This document shows positions 9,678 through 19,394 of a stretch of 64,000 bases of DNA, piece by piece (within the stretch, counting starts at the first letter, position 1; every line of letters begins with the position of its first letter). Source of the DNA: Ostrinia nubilalis (taxonomy: Eukaryota; Arthropoda; Insecta; Lepidoptera; Crambidae); the NCBI RefSeq assembly GCF_963855985.1, contig NC_087110.1, forward strand, positions 5,695,001 through 5,759,000, in the 5' to 3' direction. The notes under the pieces were generated by a model. It was not told the DNA's origin. It ran no database searches and saw only the letters and a program-made list of their open reading frames with translations. The position numbers and the translations under genes were made by a program.

Positions 9678-9946
9678 TTAATTACCTAACCTAACCAACC
9701 AATCCATCCATCACCAGTCAAAACAATCATTACGCCACTCCACTATCAGGAAGTCAACAAAACCCTTTATACATAACCCGCTTATGAACTTACAAAGTAT
9801 TTGCTTACTCGTGCCAACACTTGTATAATCCGAAGAGGAGTTAACAACCTTGAAAACAATATTATAGCTGAATAATTTTGACAGGTTATTATCTATTTTC
9901 TTTGGGAAGTTAAATAATAAAACATTTATACTAATGTATACTTCTA

Positions 9947-10160
9947 TACCTACTAATATTATAACTGCGAAAGTAACTGTCTGTCCGTCTTGCTTTCACG
10001 CCTAAGCCACTGAACCTATTTTGATGAAATTTGACATAGAGATAGAGTCCCGGGAAAGAACATAGTTTTTATTTCGGTTTTTGAAACAGGGACGCGCGTG
10101 ATAAAGTTTTTCTGTGATAGACAAAATTCCACGCGGGCGGAGCCGCGGGCGGAAAGCTTT
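9947..10160 (+). mobile_element. Lep1-type Helitron-like element
   Basis: ACTAATATTATAACTGCGAA start, GATGAAATTTGACATAGAGA body, AGGGACGCGCGTGATAAAGT and GGCGGAGCCGCGGGCGGAAA end; the terminal CTAG is mutated to CTTT. Non-coding. Confidence 0.75.
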
Positions 10161-10504
10161 GATTTTAGGGTTGGATAAGTTAAATATCTATTTACATTAC
10201 TAATAAGTACTTTAATTAATGATGAGAATTAATTACGTGCTATCAACATACGTACGACAAAGTTTAATAAAGCGTAAAGTGTAGGTATTTATTAAGAATG
10301 TAACTGGAGTATACGGACTCTCTACTTACTTCTCAGGAGAAGTAACGTAGAATTTCTTCTCGATGGACGGACGATAATAATAATATGACGAATTCAAGAT
10401 GAGCGGCAGGGCGAATAAAAAACGGATTTGTTTCGTGACGCTCCTTATTAGTAGTAAACTGCCATTAACTGAATAAATGATTTGAAAATTATAAATAACT
10501 TGAA
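10161..10504. other. No recognised feature
   Basis: A/T-rich DNA between a Helitron and a SINE, with no supported signal. Confidence 0.4.
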
Positions 10505-10640
10505 AAAATTTAACTTCCTAAGGCGGGAATTGAACCCACGACCTTCCACTTGCCGGGCGACTGCTCTTCCAACTGAGCTACTTAGACACTGAATGAACCC
10601 GTCGAAATTTTCAAGTTTAGTTTGAGATGCGACTTTTAAC
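10505..10640 (-). mobile_element. tRNA-derived SINE-like element
   Basis: Minus strand reads AAGTAGCTCAGTTGGAAGAG (D-arm and A box) and GGTCGTGGGTTCAATTCCC (T-arm and B box). The acceptor and T stems pair, but the anticodon stem is poor and U33 is replaced, so this is not a working tRNA. A second copy at 41085-41175 and a rearranged one at 13431-13515 share the flanks (GAACCCGTCGAAAT), marking a dispersed SINE family with an internal pol III promoter. Confidence 0.65.
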
Positions 10641-10706
10641 GCTAAAAATTAAATAACTATGAATAAAATGATGATCAATAAAAGGATGGTAGCACACATC
10701 ATTACT

Positions 10707-10756
10707 GTCCAGTTTTGCGTGATTGAGTATTGCAGGACCCCCCAAAACTGGACTAT
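10707..10756. repeat. Short inverted repeat
   Basis: GTCCAGTTTTG at the left and CCAAAACTGGAC at the right form an almost perfect stem around a loop of about 27 bases. Function unknown; could be terminal repeats of a tiny element. Confidence 0.5.
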
Positions 10757-10849
10757 CATTGTTAACTACTTCGATAGCTTATCCGAATATGAGTTCCCCA
10801 GTGTCGTCCAGGCACAACACAATCAACAAAACACAGAAACAATCGAACA

Positions 10850-11220
10850 GGTACCTTGTCTGCCGCCGCGCTGCTGGTAGGTACTCTGTAGGACGCCGCC
10901 GGCCGGTAGTTAGGGCTTCGCCCGGTGTCTTCGGTGGTTCACTTGAGTCACTAACTTCAAGCAAAGTACGGTGGAGGCCTCACACACAAAACATTTCCAA
11001 AAAGTCACCAAATTTCACATTTCCGTTGGAGCACACAATTAGCGTGGCACTCGCGATGCCGGCCCAAACGCGAGAGAGCGCGTTGCATAGTTTTCGTTCG
11101 TTTGCCGTCGTGGAGCGCGGCGCTGCTGTAGTCGCGCGCGCTCACCGTGTAAGTTTTGGCGGGACGGAGTTGGCGGCAGATTTAAATAGGTCCCGCGCAA
11201 TCGTACCGTGCTCATTGAAA
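10850..11220. other. GC-rich island of uncertain origin
   Basis: CpG-rich block in otherwise A/T-rich DNA. On the minus strand an open stretch (PPKTPGEALTTGRRRPTEYL, then PAARRQTR) ends at a good splice donor CAAG|GTACCT at 10858-10850, without an ATG at its head. On the plus strand TTTAAATA at 11181 stands 33 bases before a TCATTG initiator-like site at 11212. It could be a promoter with first exon or the LTR or 5' end of a retroelement. Neither reading is established. Confidence 0.35.
11181..11217 (+). promoter_or_regulatory. Possible TATA + initiator core promoter
   Basis: TTTAAATA (11181) and TCATTG (11212, A at 11214) have the canonical TATA-to-start spacing of about 33 bases. No convincing downstream reading frame: the ATG at 11222 stops after three codons. 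Weak call. Confidence 0.25.
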
Positions 11221-11390
11221 GCATGTGTGCCTGAACAATCATGATGTATGTTTGAACTTGAAATTGCAAGTTTTTTTTAATCGAACAGTTCCTGCAAAAA
11301 ACGGGATGTCTCCATGGGAATAAGCCCTAAGTAGATGACAATGATACTCCTTTAAATTAATCTTAAGTTTTTTGAGGTAACTTAACTAAC

Positions 11391-11503
11391 TCCCGTATTC
11401 ACAAACGATGCTTGCTTAAGTGAAGCAGAAAATCGAACGCACAGCGCTGAATAGAGCCACGCGCACTGTGAGACCTCATAGTAATGTTTGTGAATATGGG
11501 CGT
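11391..11503 (+). mobile_element. MITE family A, copy 2 (internal deletion)
   Basis: Starts TCCCGTATTCACAAACGATG and ends GTTTGTGAATATGGGCG, followed by TAA. It lacks the CTCTGTGATTGGTTCGTGTG core, jumping from AATAGAGC to CACGCGCACTGTGAGACC. Confidence 0.75.
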
Positions 11504-11811
11504 AAAGCAACTCAATATTATAATCCTATTTATAAGAGACCCCTAAATTCCATCGGCGCCAATAAATAACAATCTAATCTGCGACCTGTACAAACCTTTT
11601 ATTTGCATAATACCCTCACAAAGCCGAAGCTGCTTATCACATTTAATAAATAGGCATAATCAGTTGGAAATTTGTTCGAAGGGAAGTCTGAACTTACAAT
11701 AAATTTGTCCCGAGTTCAGTCAGAACAAAATAGCACAAAAAGGTTTAGTAGGTCCGTTAGTATTCACTAAAATGTTTGACAACAAAATAACATGAAGAGG
11801 AGAGCGTATCT
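11504..11811. other. No recognised feature
   Basis: A/T-rich DNA with no supported signal. Confidence 0.4.
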
Positions 11812-11933
11812 TCACCTTATAGGCCGGCAACGCACCTAGTAACGCCCCTGGGTCTGAGGGTGTCTACGTGACGGTAAATCACTTACCATCAGGTGATCCG
11901 TCTGCTCGTTTGCCTCCTGTCACATAAAAAAAA
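11812..11933 (+). mobile_element. LINE/SINE 3' tail (TCAGGTGATCCGTCTGCTCG type)
   Basis: TTATAGGCCGGCAACGCACC, then CACTTACCATCAGGTGATCC, GTCTGCTCGTTTGCCTCCTG and an A-rich tail. This 3' tail is familiar from many lepidopteran retroposons; a second fragment lies at 40465-40520. No coding part. Confidence 0.6.
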
Positions 11934-12235
11934 GAACATGGTAGTTCACGTACTGGACAATAAATTTCAACTGTGTTTGTGGATTGAAATCCTTCAGGCG
12001 ACTTCATTCTTCCAAAATTTTCATTAAGCCTTTTTATCTACTTTTGTTTCTATTAGTAGGAGAAAGTAGTATCTAGACATTTTCATTACTGTTTGGCCCT
12101 AAAGTTGGTTGCTTGTGAATGCATTAGTTCAACGTTTGTTCTGACTGAATTTCGGCCTGACACAGATGTGGCTGTACTAAATGTACATATGGCAGCTAGA
12201 AACATTGAATTTCCGGATAGATTTTATTCTGTACC

Positions 12236-12320
12236 CTATTTATTGATGCCGTTTGATAGAGTTCATGAAGCACTTTCAGGACCAGTACCCAGTTTTTCGA
12301 TATCTTGTATAGTTTAGAAA
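12236..12320 (+). repeat. Interspersed repeat fragment, unclassified
   Basis: TTTGATAGAGTTCATGAAGC ... CAGTTTTTCGATATCTTGTA recurs in inverted orientation at 47418-47510 (TATACAAGACATCGAAAAAC ... GCTCTATCAAACGGTATCAA). Identity is partial. Class unknown. Confidence 0.45.
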
Positions 12321-12733
12321 TAATCAATTGAAATCACTTATCGTTTCCACCCATATAGTACACAGATTAACATGCCTGTTGGCAGAGTAAGTTACTTTCG
12401 AATTCATAATATTCGCACGGATGGTACCTTTAGGTAGGATACATCGACTGAAGTACCTACTGAATCCAATTGCACTGTGCCCGAAGTCACGATAAATTCG
12501 TCCCAAGTTGAGGTGCTAAACGGATTACTGTTCGGAGAGAACTCGGCCCTTTCATTAATCGAGACGAAAAGCCAGGAAGCATTTGAATAGGCCCATTGTG
12601 CTCAAGTTATTATTTATCAAAAATAATTACTCTTGACTTACTAACTTAGCTTATATTGGTTTATGCTTTGGTAATGAGATGAAAATGTATTAATTATTTT
12701 CGTTTCAAGACTTGATTTTATTGTTCTTACTAG
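12321..12733. other. No recognised feature
   Basis: Mixed sequence with no supported signal. Confidence 0.4.
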
Positions 12734-12926
12734 CTAGCGGCCCCTTGCGACTTGGTACGCGTTGATCCCGTTTTACCCCCTTAGGGGTGAACATTCGTAA
12801 AATCCGTTCTTAGTGAGCACCTACATTATAAAAGGAACTTCAAACTGCTAGCACTTGTAGTTTCTAAAATTTCGTGACGAGTCAGTGATTTAGTCAGTCA
12901 GAGACCTTTCACTTTATATAGATTTC
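12734..12926 (-). mobile_element. Helitron-like element, CTAG end at 12734
   Basis: Complement reads from GACTGACTAAAT through the CTACAAGTGCTAGCAG and TCACTAAGAACGGATTTTAC segments to CCCTAAGGGGGTAAAACGGG and GCTAG. Degenerate GC-rich terminus (GGGGCCGCTAG). Same family as 8485. Confidence 0.6.
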
Positions 12927-13152
12927 GTTTGACTTGATTTTATTTTATTGTAATGGCTGAAAACAACATAGTTAAACTATTCTGAAACATCAAGTGGAAT
13001 AAATGGGAATTATTAACCCAGTCACGGTAATATTATCTCTATTATTATCAGTATTGGTAGTAGCGCCCTCTTGACAGTGTCATAACTGGGACAGTTCAGT
13101 GTTGGACAACTACAGCATTAGAAGATAAATAAAATTTATGTTTTCAGGATTT

Positions 13153-13297
13153 CGTCCGTATTCACAAACGATTCTTACTTGTAAAGCAGCAAATAAAACG
13201 CACAGCTTTGAATAGAGCTCTGTGATTGGTTCGTGTGTCACTCTGTGCGTCCACGCGCACTGTGAGACCTCATAGTAATGTTTGTGAATACGGGCGT
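13153..13297 (+). mobile_element. MITE family A, copy 3
   Basis: TCCGTATTCACAAACGATTC to TGTTTGTGAATACGGGCG, with the full TCTGTGATTGGTTCGTGTGT core; T-rich flanks blur the target duplication. Confidence 0.8.
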
Positions 13298-13430
13298 TTT
13301 TTACACTGGATGCGTTCTGCGGTCTGCAATCAGGTCAAAATGAACGCAGACCATATCATGTATGAATAACAAAGTTATTCAACTTTGTCGATCTCCCTAC
13401 ATTTCGTATTTATGCGATCGGATGATGACT

Positions 13431-13515
13431 TAATTTTTTAATAACTTGAAAAAAGGAGACCTGCCTAAGGTGGAATTCGAAAATTCCATCTGAGCTACCT
13501 AGATGTTTACAAATT
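13431..13515 (-). mobile_element. Rearranged tRNA-SINE fragment
   Basis: Complement has TAGGTAGCTCAGATGGAATT (D arm) running almost directly into CCACCTTAGGCAGG; the tRNA middle is deleted. Compare 10505 and 41085. Confidence 0.5.
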
Positions 13516-13863
13516 CACATAGTAGATATTTTTCTAATAACTGAATTTGTATTCTTTAGAAAAATAAATGTCTAAAACCATAAATCCGCAGAAATCAACG
13601 AACCTTCTTATAAACCCATTACCTTTAAAATTAAGGCAGTTTCATTATTACAGCTTTATTATAGCTATGATATAATAAAATTATTTAATGACTCCACTCT
13701 GAGTACTGAGCCTTTAATTATCTTTGCGGCTCCAACGTTATGGTATGGATACGTTATGGCTCGGAGAATGTATGGCTCGAAAAATTAATGGCCTGATTTG
13801 GATGGCGGGTGTGTGGCGAGAAATAAGTTAATGATGCCTATGGTGATGATTATTATAGTCATA

Positions 13864-14250
13864 CTAGCGGCCGCCCGCGACTTCGTACGCGTGGATCCCG
13901 TTTTAGCCCCTTCATCTATCTTACGCAGTTTAGATTTTTCATACAAATGTTTCTTCCTGCTAACTTCCGTTCCCGTGGGAATTTTGCAATATCGTGTTGT
14001 AACTAATCTTTAAGTTTACTAAGGTACCTGCATGCCAAATTTCAAGCGTCTAACTTAAGCGGTTTAGATTTTTCATACAAAAGTTTTTTCCCGCTAATTC
14101 CCGTTTCCGTGGGAATTTAGGGAATCCCTTTCTTAGTGCACCTCTACGGTCCCTAAGCTACGTCCCTTCCAAATTTCAAGTGCCTACGTTTAGCCGTTTA
14201 GGCTGTGCGTTGATATGTCAGTGAGTCAGTTTCTCCTTTTATATATTTAG
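13864..14250 (-). mobile_element. Helitron-like element with internal duplication
   Basis: Complement ends GCGGGCGGCCGCTAG at 13867-13864 and starts in the TATATAAAAGGAGAAACTGA region near 14250. The body holds a duplicated segment: GTTTAGATTTTTCATACAAA with CCGTGGGAATTT appears twice, about 130 bases apart (13930 and 14060). Confidence 0.65.
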
Positions 14251-14366
14251 ATTAAGCCCTTGTTCTTAATTAAGTTATTTCCGAAGCTTAAAAAGCCTGA
14301 CACACAGTTTTTAAAACTCTCACAAAAGAAAAACTCCGTCGAGAGTAAAAACCTTGTAGTAAATTA

Positions 14367-15773
14367 GGGTAAACCAGAGAGTGATTGCCCACTGGTAGTG
14401 ATTGCCCGCTTTAAGAATAATATTGTCAGGTGCTGACTTTGAATCACTCTAGTTAGATTTGAATTTACTAAGTAGATGGCTCCGAGATCAATGTACAGTA
14501 GATTTATAATTTACAATAGGAAACACTAAAAAAAAACAGTTATGGCGGATTTTGTCAAGACGGGTGAAAATGTTACTCAAACAGGTAAAGACTTTAACAA
14601 TTTTACTAAGGAATTACTTGCTTAGAGGTTAAATTTTTTTTGCAAGTTATTTAATATTCAACAAATGGTGTATAGTCATGATGAAATTACAAGTGTTTTC
14701 TCCATTATCAATGAAAATAACTGATAAAATTTGATTTCTAACGGTCATTTTAACGGTGGGTAATCACTGCACGTAAATCTGTATATTTTTAGTTATTGCC
14801 CACCATCATTTCAGTTATTGCCATATGTTAATGTATAGTTATTGCCCAGGGCAATTATTATTAGAGTGTTGCCACAATGCAGTAGCAGTGTTTAAGTTGC
14901 TCATTGCTAGACTTGTTTTGCAATTTACAGGCATAAATATTGAAATGGCTTTTAATGTTTCATTTTCAGTATGCCAAAGACTCCAAAAGTTCAATATAGC
15001 ATAGAAAATTTGCAAAAAGCGATCAAAGCTGTACAAGATGTATCCAACAATTTATCTACAAGATAAATTGCTGAAAAGTATGGCTTGGCTTCAAAAAATT
15101 GATAAAAATTCAAACGCAAATACAAAAAATGAAAAACCTACGTTAAATCTACTAGTGAAAATGTTAATTGTAAGGAAATAGATACAACTTTAGGGAAGAA
15201 TATCCAACAGCTAATTGAACATTCTGAGCAACCACTTGAACTGATATCAAACAAGATAAAAAAATAAATACATATAAAACTTACAAATAAAATTCATCAT
15301 CGTCATCTATGTTTTGAAGTAGATGATTCTGTCTCTACCGATTCTGACTCCTCAACATTCAGCTCAAGAAATATTTGATAATATAGTTAATAAGGCCAAA
15401 CGCATTTTATTTTTAAATTTTGAAGACTGTACTACTAGAATTTAAGTTTAATGTTTTGTTTTGTTTATTTAAAGCCTATTTTGTCATTTTAAAATTGATT
15501 ATTTTGTTTTAAGATACTGGGCAATTACTGTGCTTTGATGTGGGCAATTAGTGTAAGTAATGGGCAATGACTGTACTTTTTGGAGGATTTTAAATTTATT
15601 TCAATATTTTCTAAGTTACGTAAGTTTTAACTAAAAACTGTTAATATTCTGTTTAACAGTTTATTGAGTTATAAGAAAAAAGTCATAAATGGTTGATAAT
15701 TAAAATACTTTCTTAATTTTTCATCTCATTGGTTTTGAAATCTTTAAGTGGGCAATAGCTATACGGTTTACCC
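14367..15773 (+). mobile_element. pogo/Tigger-like DNA transposon, defective
   Basis: Ends GGGTAAACC and GGTTTACCC are flanked by TA (14365-14366 and 15774-15775), the Tc1/mariner/pogo target. Imperfect pairing continues about 27 bases to TATTGCCCAC. The motif RTTATTGCCCA or its complement recurs about nine times, near both ends and at 14795-14850, a pattern expected of transposase-binding sites. A helix-turn-helix remnant at 14971 supports the pogo assignment. Catalytic sequence is missing. Confidence 0.65.
14971..15109 (+). pseudogene. psq-type HTH remnant of a pogo-like transposase
   Basis: After a splice-acceptor-like CATTTTCAG, ATG 14971 opens MPKTPKVQYSIENLQKAIKA and VQDVSNNLSTR, then a stop at 15064, then IAEKYGLASKN before further stops. 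Two helices with conserved AIxAVxxG/N spacing followed by IAxxYGL fit the pipsqueak/CENP-B-like DNA-binding domain found at the N-terminus of pogo/Tigger transposases. Nonsense mutations show it is dead. Confidence 0.55.
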
Positions 15774-15775
15774 TA

Positions 15776-16239
15776 CTTACGTAACAATGACATTAAAAGC
15801 GTAACATCATCATGTCATTTTATAACTTCCATTGCAGCTGCAATATCCTCTCTAATTTACCTAAAACAGTCTTTTAGAGTATTCGACATAAAGATACCAT
15901 CTATCTAAGCGTATCATTGAAAATACCTTTATTTGTAAAAGTTCACATAAAAACAAAACATTTCTCTAAAACTCTAAAGAATAAAATACTACACTTAAGA
16001 TCTCAATCGAGCATTTAACTCCAATATTCCCTCCATTACCACTCAGACATGATTAAAATCGAAAACTCTACAAGAAAACTTGCAATACTCCTAAGTACCT
16101 TGAAAATGGCAGTAACAAACCAAAACGTGTAAACAGACAGACAAAAATAAACAAAGACCTGCTCGGGTGTTGAACTGGGAACTTAACAACTAAAGGGGTA
16201 GTTACGTCGAGCTGAACGTTCGCGAGCGTTAGAGTATTA
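15776..16239. other. No recognised feature
   Basis: A/T-rich DNA; no repeat ends recognised. Confidence 0.4.
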
Positions 16240-16270
16240 TCCCAACTAATATTATAAATGCGAAAGTAAC

Positions 16271-16323
<53 letters not shown>

Positions 16324-16504
16324 TACGCTTTCCCGCTTAAACCTCGCAACCGATTTTGATGAAATTTGGCATAGAGATAGTTTGAGTCCCGGGAAAGAAC
16401 ATAGGATAGTTTTTATCCCGGTTTTTGAAACAGGGACGCGCGCGATAAAGTTTTTCTGTGACAGACAAAATTCCACGCGGGCGAAGCCGCGGGCGGAAAG
16501 CTAG
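16240..16504 (+). mobile_element. Lep1-type Helitron-like element, complete
   Basis: TC at 16240 preceded by A, and CTAG at 16501-16504 followed by T, give the A|TC...CTAG|T insertion signature. Body: ACTAATATTATAAATGCGAA, a (TCTG)n microsatellite, GATGAAATTTGGCATAGAGA, AGGGACGCGCGCGATAAAGT, and GGCGAAGCCGCGGGCGGAAA whose GC-rich palindrome can form the 3' hairpin. Non-coding and dependent on a Rep/helicase source elsewhere. Confidence 0.85.
16271..16322 (+). repeat. (TCTG)n microsatellite inside a Helitron
   Basis: About 13 uninterrupted TCTG units at the usual microsatellite site of this Helitron family. The frame across it (QTDRQTDR repeats on the other strand) is meaningless. Confidence 0.9.
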
Positions 16505-17423
16505 TAGCTTATAAAATCAAGAACTCTTTTATTTTGACTTTTGAACGAGACAATTAAGTGTTGTAGAAAATTATCAAAAATAATATTTTAATAATTTTAA
16601 GAAATTAATTTTAATGGGAAATTAATAACTTACTGGTTAAAACAATTGGAATCTAATTCTAATAAATTGCTAACTTTAATTTAATGAATTAATTGTTTAT
16701 CTTATGATATGTGTTTAACAATAATACACGTCCCAGTAGAGAGGTTATGGAGTAACTTGCGGTTCTGTTTAAAGCTTACTGCTTCTGAAGCACTGGCTTA
16801 GCTTGCACGCCACCAGTGACTACGGACCCCGGTCTGACAATTTTCAATTTCAATTGGTGTTCTGCTGTGACAAATATTCTGCGAATGCTCTCTTGACGAA
16901 AACGCCCCTTTAACCAGACACTCGCAATTTGCACCAATGATTACGTTAGGGCACGGAGCGGAGTGACTTCGAGTAATATCCTGTTTAGCGGTTGACTTGC
17001 ACACCGATTGCATTTTAAGATAACATTTTTGACCCCACTGGGAATCGAACGCGAACTTACAATTTCAGAGTCATTGTGATTGTCGCTTTAACAGATATGT
17101 AGTTCAAATGAGCTGTAACGTAAACGAAACGCAACTGCGTGTTTGTGTAAAAGCTGACAGAAAGCTATTATTTCTATAAACGGAATCAAACCCTTCGCGA
17201 ACATTTGCTGTGTTTTAGTGATAAAAGGTGGAATGTGTATGGTAGGTGTTCGAACTTTTAATGGAAAGTGCTTAAATCCGTTGTTTCGTCTTTGTTTGCG
17301 CGTGAAATTTATCGCGATACTGAATTGCTGTTCAGCTGGAATTAGAATGGAGCGTGACTGGAGTGTGGGCTAGAGATGAAACGCGATTGAATTGGAGACA
17401 TCACAAATTAGCGCAATCGGGGC
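16505..17423. other. No recognised feature
   Basis: Contains a GGGAATCGAACGCGAAC stretch at 17040, reminiscent of a tRNA T-arm, but no matching D-arm or second copy. Otherwise nothing supported. Confidence 0.35.
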
Positions 17424-17541
17424 GCAGGTTCAGATGATGAGCGCTCAAGACTCGTTTTACTAACGCGCGTTTACAAGTAGGTACCTACTTGTATTAAATT
17501 TTATTCTCGGAGCGCTTGAGCGCTCATCATCTGAACCTGAC
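17424..17541. repeat. Short TIR element
   Basis: CAGGTTCAGATGATGAGCGC at the left pairs perfectly with GCGCTCATCATCTGAACCTG at the right, about 75 bases apart, with TCAAG/CTTGA extending the stem. Probably a tiny MITE; no target duplication identified. Confidence 0.65.
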
Positions 17542-17929
17542 CTTATAGAAGTGCATCTTCACGCAATGACATATCCCACACTGTTACCTGTAAATTTAAA
17601 ACCAAACCTTTAAATCCTTTTTTCCATTCGCCAGGATATCTAAATCTGTTTGAACGATTGACACGCTTTCATGTTTAATGGATCACGCATTTAAATATCA
17701 CAGGTTTAGTCAAATCACGTGGACGGATTTTTGCGTGTAAATGGACAGTGTAAAACCTATCAGGGAATTGAAAAAAGCTTTTTAAAATCCAATAGAGCTA
17801 TTTGAAACGTCATTGGACTGGACAGGCCTTTTTTTTCTAACTGTATCGTGTAGGGTTGAAATCTACAGTGTAGTTTACAATGTATACATCCTCTAAGAGC
17901 TTCGTGTTAAAGACAGACTATCTTCAACT
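17542..17929. other. No recognised feature
   Basis: Unassigned DNA. Confidence 0.4.
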
Positions 17930-18236
17930 GTGTAACTACGAACACTGAAGTTCTTTGGTCACGTCTTTAAAAATGAGAACTCGATGGAGAGACTGGTTGT
18001 TCAGGGCCAGGTTGAAGGCAGGAGAGCACGCGGTCGATCGCCAACCCGTGGATAAACGCCATCACAAAGGCCACTGAGTCCACCATGGTCCAGTGTACCG
18101 CGACGCCTCTAACCGTCAAAAAAGGAAGCACATCGCCAGGACAGCTACCCTCGGAGATAACATCACCCCACCATGTACCTTGTCAGCGCAACCACGACCA
18201 CTCTGACAAGAGTGCCCGACTCAGAAGAAGAAGTTT
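17930..18236 (+). mobile_element. LINE ORF2 C-terminal fragment, frameshifted
   Basis: LKFFGHVFKNENSMERLVVQ, then GQVEGRRARGRSPTR, then in another frame NAITKATESTMVQC. This is the C-terminal block seen in RTE-like and related LINE ORFs (GH..R.....E.L..G...G.R.RGRP..RW.DxI). It ends near AGAAGAAGAAG, the tail type seen at 37336 and 59530. A one-base change around 18050 breaks the frame. Confidence 0.65.
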
Positions 18237-18364
18237 AGTAGTGCAGGGTTGATATTGTTCTACAGTGATAACATGTAACTATTGTAACTAACAAACTGCC
18301 TCTCGAGTCTCGATGTACAAACAATCTTGTGAAAGTCGCGGGAAGTCTCCTGTCATCCACTTTG

Positions 18365-18556
18365 CACTGGAGGGAAGTGGAACGTTGACTTCGAAGTTGA
18401 ACTATGTTCTTCTGATTAATTTCGTTGTGGGTCCAATGACAGTTTAACTTTCCCCCAGAACAAACTTAACCTTCACTGGTTGGGTTTTTATTGGCGGTCA
18501 AGCTGTAGATCCTGGCTACACAGGGGTTGTAGCGGTGGGATTAGCCTCGTTAATAG
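18365..18556 (+). repeat. Interspersed repeat family G, copy 1
   Basis: CCAATGACAGTTTAACTTTC, TTTTTATTGGCGGTCAAGCT, GTAGATCCTGGCTACACAGG. Four copies in the window (29300 same strand, 41610 and 44290 opposite), roughly 130-200 bases, ending in GGTGGGAATAGTCCC in better copies. No inverted ends found; class unknown, SINE-like size. Confidence 0.6.
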
Positions 18557-18654
18557 ACGGCACATTAGACTATACATATATTTTTGTTGCAAAATAGTTC
18601 ATAATTCAACAACATATTAAGATGCCACAGTGTTTAGTCTCTCCTGCCTCTATA

Positions 18655-19089
18655 CAGGATGGAATTTTGTAATGCCACCTGAAGGGAGAGTACTCTCTTA
18701 ATACTGCAGATAGAAAATTTTACTTAAAGAAAACATTCCTTTATTTTTGAAAATAAATAGAACTGAATTCAAATATTCCCAAAAATGTTCTTGCTACAAC
18801 CGGGAATCGAACCAACTAAAATATGTAAAAAATTACATCCTGTATTTTTATTGCATCGATCGTAGAATGAAATCTCTCAAACAAACTTGATAAATCAAAT
18901 TAAAGGAAAACCATGAATTCTTAAATTATTGTAATTATTTACAGAAAATTTTATGGTATGATAGTGAATTTTCGAAAATTTTTCGAAAATCTATGAATAC
19001 AGTTCTCTTTCTTTCCAAAAATAAAGGAATGTTTTCTTTCAGTATTAAGAGTACTTTCCCACCAGGTGGCATTACAAAATTCCACCCTG
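18655..19089. mobile_element. mariner-like palindromic MITE
   Basis: TA CAGGATGGAATTTTGTAATG at the left and CATTACAAAATTCCACCCTG TA at the right. Arms continue inward for over 100 bases (TACTCTCTTAATACTG versus CAGTATTAAGAGTACT). TA flanks and a CAGG start suggest a Tc1/mariner-mobilised MITE. Confidence 0.75.
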
Positions 19090-19091
19090 TA

Positions 19092-19394
19092 TAAGATACC
19101 CCAGTATTTAGCCTGACGTGCCTCTGTACTAAACTGTAGTCATGAGATTTATTACTTAAATTATTGCACTCCAAGTTTGTGTATTAGATTCGTCAAATTA
19201 AGCAATAACCACTGGAGCAGAGTTACCAGTGCACACAAATAAACTTATCAAGACAAGTTACAAAGCCCTAACGATAAGGCTTTCAGAATAATTCTAGCTA
19301 CATTTGTATCTATCTCACCAAATTCAATTATTATAATGTGCTCGCTATTATTGAGAGATTGGTAACAGATACGTAGCTTGACTTACTTGACTTA
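19092..19394. other. No recognised feature
   Basis: Unassigned DNA preceding an RTE copy in minus orientation. Confidence 0.4.

Noticed and set aside
10515..10590. tRNA gene on the minus strand
   Set aside because: D and T arms are good, but the anticodon stem is poor, U33 is missing and the same flanks recur at 41085 and 13431, so it is a SINE head.
10723..11244. 173-codon plus-strand open frame
   Set aside because: It crosses a GC-rich island where stops are rare by composition; low-complexity Arg/Ala/Ser content, no domain, and it overlaps a competing frame on the other strand.
16252..16476. Protein with QTDR repeats
   Set aside because: Translation of a (TCTG)n microsatellite inside a Helitron.
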